Shown: positions 25,244 to 32,147 of the stretch, piece after piece | Layout of the letters: each line of letters starts with the position of its first letter | How positions within the stretch are numbered: position 1 is the first letter of the stretch | DNA from: Acidithrix ferrooxidans | GTDB taxonomy: Bacteria; Actinomycetota; Acidimicrobiia; Acidimicrobiales; Acidimicrobiaceae | DNA: 32,147 nt | NCBI RefSeq assembly: GCF_000949295.1 | Contig: NZ_JXYS01000089.1 | Location: 1-32,147, forward strand | Direction of reading: 5' to 3' | Notes under the pieces: model-generated | The model's database searches: none | Seen by the model: the letters and a program-made list of their open reading frames with translations, nothing else | What the model was told of the DNA's origin: nothing | Made by a program: the position numbers and the translations under genes

Positions 25244-25756
25244 TCAACTTTGGGATGGATCTACTCGAACGAGTTGATGCTTGTCGACTTCATAGACAAA
25301 ACCGAAGATGTTTTGTTTGTGAGTTACAAATGGAGACGCTGCCAAACGAGCGATCGACTGACGTACGTCGTCGTAGGGATCTCTGAATGCTTCGACTGCC
25401 CAAGATGGACGAATGCCGATCTCTCGTTCAATCTGAAATTTAAAGTCGTCGTCTGAAATCTTTTCTAGACCGCAATCTGTGTGGTGAATTAGAACTATCA
25501 TATTTGTTCCGAGCGACCTTTGTGATACGGCGAGGGAGCGAATTACATCGTCGGTAACAATGCCACCCGCGTTTCTAACGATATGGGCGTCTCCGATATC
25601 AAGCCCCAGTATCCCAAAGAGATCAAGACGAGAGTCCATGCACGATACGATAGTCAGCTTCATGGCAGGATGTACATCTACATGTGGTTTGACGCTCTGT
25701 GATTCGGTGTATTTTTCTGCCGCTGTGACAATTTTTATGATCTCGGTTGGATCCAT
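25244..25756 (-). CDS. Beta-class carbonic anhydrase
   Basis: A 170-residue beta-carbonic anhydrase that interconverts CO2 and bicarbonate. Zinc ligands are Cys39, His92 and Cys95 (SCMDSRL at 38-44, with the Asp41-Arg43 dyad; HHTDCGL at 91-97). HIVRNAGGIVTDDVIRSLA is also diagnostic. It is a short, soluble form resembling the Rv1284 type of actinobacteria. I prefer the internal ATG at 25756 because GGGGGAAAG precedes it and the fold starts there; the frame is open from 25789. It is convergent with the YeiH-type gene and followed upstream by the sulfatase on the same strand. Confidence 0.92.
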   Translation of the reverse strand: MDPTEIIKIVTAAEKYTESQSVKPHVDVHPAMKLTIVSCMDSRLDLFGILGLDIGDAHIVRNAGGIVTDDVIRSLAVSQRSLGTNMIVLIHHTDCGLEKISDDDFKFQIEREIGIRPSWAVEAFRDPYDDVRQSIARLAASPFVTHKQNIFGFVYEVDKHQLVRVDPSQS

Positions 25757-25940
25757 CTTTCCCCCATGAGGTCGTTCAGGCGCTTTCATAAAGATTTGAA
25801 ATCTTGGCCGAGTTGGGTTGATATATCCAGATGTCGCCTCGATTTATTTGTAATTGGGTATTTCGATATCAATAGATTCACGTGCACTTGCCTCAATTGG
25901 TTTCTTTGGAAGGTCAGTTATCTACCTCTAGGCGTGTCCT

Positions 25941-25958
25941 TTGCGAAGCGATTCGCAA
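25941..25958. terminator. GCGA-capped hairpin downstream of the sulfatase gene
   Basis: TTGCGAA (25941-25947) and TTCGCAA (25952-25958) form a perfect 7-bp stem with a GNRA-type GCGA loop, 76 bases beyond the sulfatase stop on the minus strand. No strong U-run follows on either side. Confidence 0.35.
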
Positions 25959-26033
25959 GCCTATTTTGCTGGGGTTTGTATGGGTCTCCAAATGGTCAAC
26001 GTATTCCTGGTCTTATCCTTGATTTTCTCATTC

Positions 26034-27581
26034 TCACCACCACGCATCGCGTTCTTCGATTAGTCCTTCAGACGGAGAGAGAAACTGGCCGCTGTTTAGT
26101 CGTTCGTCGTTTCTCATCCTCCATTGCAGTGCCTTGTTTGAGTACTCCCACCCTATTGATGCTGCGTCGCTCGAGTGGTTTGCAACTAAATCGTAGATTT
26201 GGTTTGGATCCTCTTGCAAATCGAAGATAAGCGGAGGAAGTTTATCCTGGTCGGTGGCGAATGCTACGTACTTGGTCGTAGCGGATCGAATGACATTCAA
26301 GCCACAATGTGCCATTGGTATCTGAAGGATCGACTCTGCCCACTTGGTAGAAGGAGACCTAAAATCCCACTCAAAATGGGCCTCACTTCGCCAATGCGAT
26401 GGAGCCCCTTGGCCATTTATAAATTGCATTAGGGAAAAGCCATCACACTGTAGGGGCTTTTCTATCCCGAGCCATTCGCAGATCGTGGGAACAATATCTA
26501 CGGATTCTGTAAAGTGCTCCACGGTATTGTTGGAAGTCGTTGTATACGGGTCGAAGATTATGAGTGGAATATGGTAACTTTCATCCCAGTAGCCAAGTTT
26601 TTCAAAGAGCCAATGATCTCCTCCCATCTCTCCATGATCGCTAGTGAGGACGGTAAGGGTTGATTCGAAGAGGCCACTGTCGCGTAGATAGCTGAATAGG
26701 ATCTCCAGTTTGTCATCAACTTCGTGCTGAGCCCCGTAGTAAGTTGCGCGCATCTGGCGTTTTTCTCCTTCATCATTAGGCGCGCCTACCCTGGGCAATT
26801 GGGTCGCGATAGCAGCTAGAGGATGAATAGCTGCCTCTTGTTCCTTGGTCTGTGCTCCTTTTGGGTCATCTACATCGTTCGCGTCGTATAGGTCGTGATA
26901 GCCAGGTGGATTTCGACGCGGTGGATGCGGTCTTATGAATGAGGCGTGGATAAAGAAGGGTTTGTCGCCATTTTGGTCTAGGTAGTGCGTGATCTGTTCC
27001 ACCATGAAGGAGGTCTCAGAGTTTTCGGACGAAAAGCGGGTTGGGGCCCATGTTGATCCGTGGGTTGTGGCGCCGGGAAATGTCGTGTCGGGTAGGTAAA
27101 GATCGTGAGGGTTCGAGGGGACGTCTATGCCTTTTTTGGCGAGCCACTTTGCCCACATTGGACTCTTAGCTTCAAATGGATCGTGAACAATTGGACGAAA
27201 GCCGGGAAGAATGCCTTCGTATGAATAAAGTGCCGGGTCATTTTTTGGGACAGTTGACGGATCGATGCTTGTGTCGGTATAACCAAAGAGAACGGGATCA
27301 TATCCTGCATCCCGGGCAAGGAGCGCGATGTTGGTGAATCTTTGTGATAGGGGAGTTCCATTTAGGACTGATCGATTTCTATGAAGATAAGTCCCTGTAT
27401 ACAGACAGGCGCGTGACGGTCCACAAGGGGCCGCGTTTGCCCAATGGTTTTTGAATATCGTTCCTCGCCTAGCCAATTGGTCTAGGGTTTTGGTCTGAAG
27501 AACCGGGTGACCAAGGAGGGAGATTCCGTCACCACGCCATTGATCTAGGGTTATAAAAAGTACATTTCGGGTGGGTTCCAA
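26034..27581 (-). CDS. Sulfatase-superfamily hydrolase (arylsulfatase or phosphonate monoester hydrolase type)
   Basis: A 515-residue enzyme of the alkaline-phosphatase/sulfatase superfamily. NVLFITLDQWRGD (6-18) supplies the metal-binding Asp. CGPSR (53-57) in APCGPSRACLYTGTY is the CxPxR motif in which Cys is converted to formylglycine, so a sulfatase-modifying enzyme is needed. LTSDHGEMGGDHWLFEK gives the second Asp-His pair. The FITLDQWRGD / CGPSRA combination and length fit phosphonate monoester hydrolase / choline-sulfatase-like members better than classical arylsulfatases. No signal peptide is seen, so it is probably cytoplasmic. The substrate is not determinable. A YeiH-type exporter and a CysB-like regulator nearby make sulfate release an attractive idea. 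Confidence 0.9.
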   Translation of the reverse strand: MEPTRNVLFITLDQWRGDGISLLGHPVLQTKTLDQLARRGTIFKNHWANAAPCGPSRACLYTGTYLHRNRSVLNGTPLSQRFTNIALLARDAGYDPVLFGYTDTSIDPSTVPKNDPALYSYEGILPGFRPIVHDPFEAKSPMWAKWLAKKGIDVPSNPHDLYLPDTTFPGATTHGSTWAPTRFSSENSETSFMVEQITHYLDQNGDKPFFIHASFIRPHPPRRNPPGYHDLYDANDVDDPKGAQTKEQEAAIHPLAAIATQLPRVGAPNDEGEKRQMRATYYGAQHEVDDKLEILFSYLRDSGLFESTLTVLTSDHGEMGGDHWLFEKLGYWDESYHIPLIIFDPYTTTSNNTVEHFTESVDIVPTICEWLGIEKPLQCDGFSLMQFINGQGAPSHWRSEAHFEWDFRSPSTKWAESILQIPMAHCGLNVIRSATTKYVAFATDQDKLPPLIFDLQEDPNQIYDLVANHSSDAASIGWEYSNKALQWRMRNDERLNSGQFLSPSEGLIEERDAWW

Positions 27582-27942
27582 GTGCCGTCCTCCTTGAAGG
27601 GTCAGATTGATTAAAAGAATGGTTTTTTGAGAGTCTCGAATCGAAGCTAGAGTTTGAAACTACACAGGTGCTATTTCCAAGGCGCTCGATGCCATGGTCT
27701 CATTTCGTCATATTTGGTGTTGCCTCTGCCTGAATTGCAAATGTACAAGCTTCTCCCAGCGTCTTTATCCGTTTGATTTATCCGTGTGGCACTTGCGAGC
27801 TTCGCATTTGGAAGCCCACCTGCCTCGATGGCTGGATTTATTAACAAATTTGGTGACTTATGACCTAAAGAGTTGGAGCCTTCCAGTCTTTTTAGATTTC
27901 GATAGGAACACTTTGGCCGACTCGAAAGATCTCTATCGGAGG
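27582..27942. other. Intergenic stretch between two minus-strand genes
   Basis: It must carry the promoter of the sulfatase and the 3' end of the SDR transcript. I see no convincing promoter, terminator or small gene; the open frame 27694-27951 has no ribosome site and no recognisable product. Confidence 0.35.
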
Positions 27943-28662
27943 TTACTTTAGTGTAAGCCCGCCATCTACAGTGATTACTTGACCGGTCATATAGGTGGCG
28001 TCGATGATAGAGCAGATAACCGTTGCGACATCTTTGGGCTGTCCTGAGCGTTTTAGCGGTGCGGTTTTGCCTACATGCTCACGAATTTGCTCCCAGTCCT
28101 TGGTCCATGGAGTATCAATCAATCCGGGCGCGACTGCATTTACTCTTACCCCATTTTCAAACGATGCAGCTAGCAGTGTTGTGAGATGGTTAATTGCCGC
28201 CTTAGAGACGGCATATGGTATCGATGAACCCGTAGGCCTTATCCCGGCGATCGAAGTGACATTGATGATACATCCTCCATTTGCTCCTAAGAGGGGATAG
28301 AACTCTTTGCACATCCACCACGTGCCCATGAGGTTGGTGTCGAGTATTTTCGCCCATACGTCGTCACTTGCTCCTTCGAGGTCTCTATGTGGAATCACCT
28401 TGGTGTACCCAGCATTATTTACAAGTACATCAAGGCCGCTGACTTCGTTTTCGATAACTTCATAGAGATTATTTCGGTGCTCTTTATCTGTTACGTCAGC
28501 TTGAACATAGCGAATCGCTCCGTTTGAGGACTCTTCCATTTCGAGTCCAGCCTGGGCGCTTCTGACCGAGGTTGCATAGACCGTATATCCCTTTGCCACA
28601 AGCGCCTCTACGGTGGCCAATCCTATTCCAGATGTTCCACCTGTAACCAATGCAGTTTTCAA
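27943..28662 (-). CDS. Short-chain dehydrogenase/reductase (FabG / 3-hydroxybutyrate dehydrogenase-like)
   Basis: A 239-residue classical SDR. The cofactor loop is TGGTSGIG near residue 7, followed by NNAGYTKVIPH, the INVTSIAGIRPTGSSIPYAVS serine/tyrosine/lysine centre (YAVSK), VNAVAPGLIDTPW, and the terminal TGQVITVDGGLTLK. It should oxidise or reduce a hydroxyl/keto group with NAD(P)(H). I chose the TTG start at 28662 because GGAAGAAGGG (28669-28678 on the minus strand) sits six bases upstream and the protein then begins directly with the first beta-strand (KTALVTGG); the frame is open 19 codons further. The neighbouring acetoacetyl-CoA synthetase makes a 3-hydroxybutyrate/acetoacetate substrate possible, but no residue proves it. 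Confidence 0.9.
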   Translation of the reverse strand: MKTALVTGGTSGIGLATVEALVAKGYTVYATSVRSAQAGLEMEESSNGAIRYVQADVTDKEHRNNLYEVIENEVSGLDVLVNNAGYTKVIPHRDLEGASDDVWAKILDTNLMGTWWMCKEFYPLLGANGGCIINVTSIAGIRPTGSSIPYAVSKAAINHLTTLLAASFENGVRVNAVAPGLIDTPWTKDWEQIREHVGKTAPLKRSGQPKDVATVICSIIDATYMTGQVITVDGGLTLK

Positions 28663-29064
28663 AGCATGCCCTTCTTCCTTGTCTAATTTGAAATTAAAAC
28701 TTATCAATTTAGCGACCAAAGCTGTTTGCTTTGAATAACAAATATTAGGTTATTTGTTCGTTTGTAGAATCTGGCAGGATCTATGGGTCAAGGGCAAACC
28801 ACCACCCGATGATTTGGACCTGTAATGGGACTGGAACTTAGGGGTCAGGGTTTTTGTGTGACCTCGTCTTGTAGGAAGGATCTGTTTTTAAAATTTGGAC
28901 CTTGTCGATTTGATCTTGGGGGCCTTCCGTGAGCACGTGGAGAAAGTCGTCATCGACTATTGGGCTGGCGGTTATTGTCTTACATGAAGACAGCTGCGAC
29001 TTAGCAAGATTTATTTGATGGGTCGAAGGTATTGAACTACTCTTTTTTTCTGGAGGTTCCCGGG
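28663..29064. other. Divergent intergenic region before the small helical protein
   Basis: It separates the SDR (minus) from the plus-strand genes and should hold both promoters. A minus-strand frame at about 28848-28995 is open and of protein-like composition (VDDDFLHVLTEGPQDQIDK) but has no start codon. It may be a coding remnant. Nothing else is recognised. Confidence 0.35.
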
Positions 29065-29283
29065 ATGATCTCGCGTGAAGATGTTAATGGACTTCAAAGC
29101 CGAGTCGAGAGATTGATTGAAGAAGTCGAAGAGCTAGGTTATGCCCGCCTGATTGGAGTTGACCCAAAATTCACCAGTGAGGCCCTAGCAATCGAGAGAA
29201 TTCTATCCAAAGTCCTTCGGGCGCTAAAAAAAGCCCAAGGGGATCTTACCTTGCTAGAACCACACATTAAAGAAGACGAATAG
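29065..29283 (+). CDS. Small helical protein of unknown function (72 aa)
   Basis: A short acidic protein, almost entirely helix-forming, with heptad-like hydrophobic spacing (VNGLQSRVERLIEEVEELGY, then IERILSKVLRALKKAQGDL). It probably forms a coiled-coil or helical hairpin. ATG 29065 has GGAGG at 29052-29056, eight bases upstream; the open frame begins earlier at a TTG (29032) but that start has no ribosome site. It precedes the acetoacetyl-CoA synthetase gene by 164 bases and may share its transcript. I do not recognise a family. Confidence 0.65.
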   Translation: MISREDVNGLQSRVERLIEEVEELGYARLIGVDPKFTSEALAIERILSKVLRALKKAQGDLTLLEPHIKEDE

Positions 29284-29447
29284 TGGCATTTGCAGCCTAA
29301 CATAGCGCACGTCACATTGTGAAATGTGGTCTTGGTCGATTTTGTCAATAGCAAAGCATGTCATTCGCATTGACATTTGGCAACAATGGGTGTTGACTAA
29401 TTCCAGTGATTGGCAGTTTTGTGGATAAATAATTGGAGTGGTCGAAG

Positions 29448-31469
29448 TTGACTGATAAGGCTAAAGCGATGGTTTCTGAAGGTGAAGTTCTTGCTAGGTT
29501 TGATCAAGCCATAGCAAAATCGTCCAACTTGGCTGCTTTTATGGACTGGCTTAACCGTAATATTGGAAGCCAATTTGAAAATTACGATCAGCTATGGAGG
29601 TTTTCCGTTGAGAACTTGGAACGTTTTTGGACCCTATGGTGGGCGTTCATAGATCCGGTATTCGGCCAAAGTGATCTTGGAAGATCTAGCATATCCAATA
29701 TAGGGTTTGATCCTACCTTGGTTTTAGACTCCAGAGATCAACCAGCCAGCGGGTTCTTTGAGGGCCAGCGGTGTAATTATGCCAGTTATTCGCTTGCGCG
29801 GTGTGATGATGCGATTGCGATTGTGGTTGTGTCGGAGCAGAACGAGACAAAGGTAACTTTTAGGGAGTTGAACGCACTCGTAGCCGCATTTTCCAAGAGG
29901 CTAAGAGATCGCGGAGTGCGCGCAGGAGACGGAGTTGTGGGGTATCTTCCTAACTCGCTCGAGGCGTTGGTGGCCTTTTTGGCCGCTGCATCTATCGGGG
30001 CAATTTGGTCTTCGTGCTCGCCAGACTTTGGATCTTCGGCTGTTGCGGATCGTTTCATTCAGCTAAAGCCAAAGGTACTTGTTGCCGTAAGCAGCTACTC
30101 CTATGGGGGAAAGGTCTTTGACCGAAGCTCAGAGGTGCGAGATATTTGCGGCGCTTTGGGCGCCAATCTTGAGCTTCTGATTGTGGATCATACAGAGTCG
30201 TTTGTTGAGGATAGGTTTGGGGTGTTTGCTACTGCTGAGTTCATGGAGCCAATAGAGGGTTTAGATCGACCGCAATTTGAAGATCTCGACTTTAATCACC
30301 CCTTGTGGGTTCTCTACTCGTCGGGTACGACTGGAATGCCAAAGGCGATAGTTCATAGCCACGGTGGAATCTTCTTAGAGCACACTAAGGCATTGTCGTT
30401 GCATTGTGACATTCGAGATGGTGATCTCTTTTTTTGGTTCACAACCACTGGCTGGATGATGTGGAACTTTTTGATTTCTGGCCTTTTAGTTGGATCCGGA
30501 ATCCTTTTGTTCGATGGATCGCCCGGATACAAGGACTTATATCGTCTTTTTGATATTGCGGCTTCTAAGAAGGTGACCTTTCTTGGGGTTAGCGCACCTT
30601 TTATAACCTCGTGTCAGAAGGCCAATATCACTCCAAAACAAAGATATGACTTGCGAGGCCTTCGTACGATAGGTTCAACAGGTGCACCGCTTTCTCCCGA
30701 GGGATTCTCTTGGATCTATGAGAACGTTGCAGATGGAGTTGCCGTAGCATCCGTAAGCGGTGGGACTGATTTGTGTACCGCCTTTTTACTTTCCACTCCG
30801 TTTCATGATACCAAAGCCGGCGTGTTGAATGTGGCTGGCCTGGGTGCATTTGTTATCGCGGCAAATAGTGAGGGGCAGGGCGTAGTGGACGAGGTAGGCG
30901 AATTGGTAATTGTAGACCCAATGCCTTCCATGCCGATCTATTTCTTGAATGATCCTTCGGGTGAAAAGCTTCATGACGCATATTTTTCTACCTATCCAAA
31001 TATGTGGCGCCACGGTGATTGGGTGAAAGAGCGCAGTGATGGTTCGTTTGTAATCTATGGCAGGAGCGACTCTACCTTGAATCGAGGTGGTGTTCGTATG
31101 GGTACCGCTGATTTTTATCGTGTGATTGAGATGATTCCTATGATTGTGGACTCCATGATAATTGATACCTCGAGATTGGGGAATGACGGGAAATTGGTAT
31201 TGCTGGTCGTCATTGAGGCTGGTGGCGTCTTTACGGATGGGTTGAGATCTGAAATTCGCACTCGTATTCGTGAAGAATTGTCCCCTAGGCATGTGCCTGA
31301 TCTTATCGTAGAGGTTTCAGCAATTCCACGAACGTTAAATGGTAAGAAGATGGAGGTGCCGATTAGGCGTTTGCTCCTAGGTGAGGAGATAGATAAAGTC
31401 GCGTCGCGAGGTTCCATGGCGAATCCGGATCTGATCCTTGAATACCAGGACCTCAAGGATCGTCTCTAG
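29448..31469 (+). CDS. Acetoacetyl-CoA synthetase (acetoacetate-CoA ligase)
   Basis: A 673-residue AMP-forming ligase that activates acetoacetate to acetoacetyl-CoA with ATP. The P-loop-like A3 motif is YSSGTTGMPK (290-299), and FWFTTTGWMMWN is the ACS-type aromatic segment. VASVSGGTDLC and HGDWVKERSDGSFVIYGRSD form the hinge. GGVRMGTADFYRVIE distinguishes the acetoacetyl-CoA synthetase branch from acetyl-CoA synthetase (usually G-x-R-I-GTAEIE). The catalytic Lys is in RTLNGKKMEVPIRRLL. The preferred start is TTG 29448, with GGAG at 29435-29438; TTG 29433 is also open. The enzyme serves ketone-body or polyhydroxybutyrate turnover in the cytoplasm. The SDR on the opposite strand could supply acetoacetate. 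Confidence 0.93.
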   Translation: MTDKAKAMVSEGEVLARFDQAIAKSSNLAAFMDWLNRNIGSQFENYDQLWRFSVENLERFWTLWWAFIDPVFGQSDLGRSSISNIGFDPTLVLDSRDQPASGFFEGQRCNYASYSLARCDDAIAIVVVSEQNETKVTFRELNALVAAFSKRLRDRGVRAGDGVVGYLPNSLEALVAFLAAASIGAIWSSCSPDFGSSAVADRFIQLKPKVLVAVSSYSYGGKVFDRSSEVRDICGALGANLELLIVDHTESFVEDRFGVFATAEFMEPIEGLDRPQFEDLDFNHPLWVLYSSGTTGMPKAIVHSHGGIFLEHTKALSLHCDIRDGDLFFWFTTTGWMMWNFLISGLLVGSGILLFDGSPGYKDLYRLFDIAASKKVTFLGVSAPFITSCQKANITPKQRYDLRGLRTIGSTGAPLSPEGFSWIYENVADGVAVASVSGGTDLCTAFLLSTPFHDTKAGVLNVAGLGAFVIAANSEGQGVVDEVGELVIVDPMPSMPIYFLNDPSGEKLHDAYFSTYPNMWRHGDWVKERSDGSFVIYGRSDSTLNRGGVRMGTADFYRVIEMIPMIVDSMIIDTSRLGNDGKLVLLVVIEAGGVFTDGLRSEIRTRIREELSPRHVPDLIVEVSAIPRTLNGKKMEVPIRRLLLGEEIDKVASRGSMANPDLILEYQDLKDRL

Positions 31470-31533
31470 CTGATCAGTGAATATTTAAACCCAAGCCTCG
31501 ATTTCCCGGATCTGGTCCTTGGATTGCGCTTCC

Positions 31534-31568
31534 TGAATTTCATGCTGAATTTCATGCTGAATTTTATG
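31534..31568. repeat. 12-bp tandem repeat
   Basis: TGAATTTCATGC occurs at 31534 and 31546, followed by a third partial copy (TGAATTTTATG) at 31558. It lies between acetoacetyl-CoA synthetase and the IS1595-type transposase. Confidence 0.85.
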
Positions 31569-31700
31569 AGAGGAGAAGGCCAAGGAGAGACTGCTTTGGC
31601 TATGGAAAAGGAACAGAATATTGCTATGTATCATACTTATCAAGTTTCGTAAGTTTCGCCTCCACCGAGACCAGATTGGAGCTAATCTTTAGTAGAACAG

Positions 31701-32147
31701 ATGTTCGATAAAGGAGGCATGGTGGATATCTCAGGCTTTATGGTACGCTTCGCTTCAGAGGAAGCATGTGAAGATCATTTGATCAAATTGCGGTGGAAAG
31801 AGGGATTTAGATGCCCAAAGTGTGACTCTGACCAGTTTACCTTAATCAGGCCAAACCATCGAAGAAATGCAGCATCTCGAGCTCCACTTTTTCAATGTAA
31901 ATCTTGTCACCGTCAAACTAGCGTTACCTCCGGAACCATCTTCCATCGAAGCCATATCTCTTTATCCAAGTGGTTCTCCGCTATCTATCTATTGTCCAAC
32001 GACAAGCGTGGTCTTTCGGCTACTACCATTGCTAAATTCGTTCAAGTATCTTATTCGACTGGCTGGTTGATGCTAAATAAGCTACGAAAAGCAATGGCTG
32101 ACCGAAATGGTTTATATAAACTTGGAGGAAACGTCCAGGTAGATGAG
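31701..32147 (+). CDS. IS1595-family transposase, N-terminal part (runs off window)
   Basis: The frame is open from ATG 31701 to the last base (149 codons, no stop). MVDISGFMVRFASEEACEDH leads into a zinc ribbon (FRCPKCDSDQFTL ... FQCKSCHRQTSVTSGTIF) followed by SLSKWFSAIYLLSNDKRGLS, a helical segment, and VQVDE. The last is the first catalytic Asp region of the ISXO2-like DDE domain. This is the standard IS1595 architecture. ATG 31719 or GTG 31722, close behind AAAGGAGG (31710-31717), may be the true start. No frameshift is visible, so unlike the other transposase genes here this one could be intact. The left inverted repeat was not identified. Confidence 0.88.
   Translation, partial: MFDKGGMVDISGFMVRFASEEACEDHLIKLRWKEGFRCPKCDSDQFTLIRPNHRRNAASRAPLFQCKSCHRQTSVTSGTIFHRSHISLSKWFSAIYLLSNDKRGLSATTIAKFVQVSYSTGWLMLNKLRKAMADRNGLYKLGGNVQVDE

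Noticed and set aside
28848-28995. Small minus-strand gene
   Set aside because: The composition is protein-like but no ATG, GTG or TTG start exists in that frame.

Overview
The window looks like chromosomal DNA from an actinobacterium, most likely class Acidimicrobiia. Four things point there. The gene order metG - tatD - (cell-wall gene) - ksgA - ispE is the classical actinobacterial block. A 32-residue bS22-type ribosomal protein lies just after it. TTG and GTG starts with good Shine-Dalgarno sequences are common. The first gene carries the repeated [11 protein letters not shown] / FTYGDAxFYGS module I associate with Acidimicrobiia surface proteins. By eye the G+C content is near half, low for that class; a relative of Acidithrix is a guess, not a demonstration.

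Layout. 1-852: 3' end of a secreted repeat protein with a CAP-like C-terminal domain. 1102-2760: debris, namely a broken SDR gene and an ISL3-type transposase relic. 2810-5423: a serine beta-lactamase-like hydrolase, a DUF192 protein and rsmI; the last two overlap. 5437-6288: a group II intron with no reverse transcriptase gene, whose 3' end abuts four 16-bp tandem repeats. 6638-11867: metG, tatD, a DPBB/RlpA-like exported protein in the slot usually held by rpf, ksgA and ispE. 12042-12140 (-): bS22. 12500-13960: a decayed TnpB element with its hairpin-rich right end. 14132-14204: tRNA-Gln(TTG). 14205-16000: mostly unrecognised DNA plus an IS3-family relic. 16138-18280: an ABC transporter whose permease gene is out of frame at a (TC)6 tract. 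18281-19646: no recognisable gene. 19647-20330 (-): a lipoprotein. 21533-22735: a fusion of a RidA-family domain and an alpha/beta-hydrolase. 23051-25115: a LysR regulator divergent from a YeiH-type exporter. 25244-27581 (-): a beta-carbonic anhydrase and a sulfatase-superfamily enzyme. 27943-28662 (-): an SDR. 29065-31469: a small helical protein and acetoacetyl-CoA synthetase. 31701-end: an IS1595-type transposase cut off by the window edge.

How the parts fit. The core block serves translation and envelope work: tRNA charging, 16S rRNA methylation by RsmI and KsgA, isoprenoid precursors via IspE, and a cell-wall-type exported protein. Around it lies an accessory landscape of dead or dying mobile DNA (ISL3, IS3, TnpB, group II intron) with short tandem duplications of 12-21 bp. 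The right third is metabolic: a LysR/YeiH pair, a carbonic anhydrase, a sulfatase-type hydrolase, an SDR and acetoacetyl-CoA synthetase.

The most noteworthy items are the RidA-hydrolase fusion, the ORF-less group II intron with its repeat junction, the one-dinucleotide frameshift in the ABC permease, and the DPBB protein replacing Rpf.
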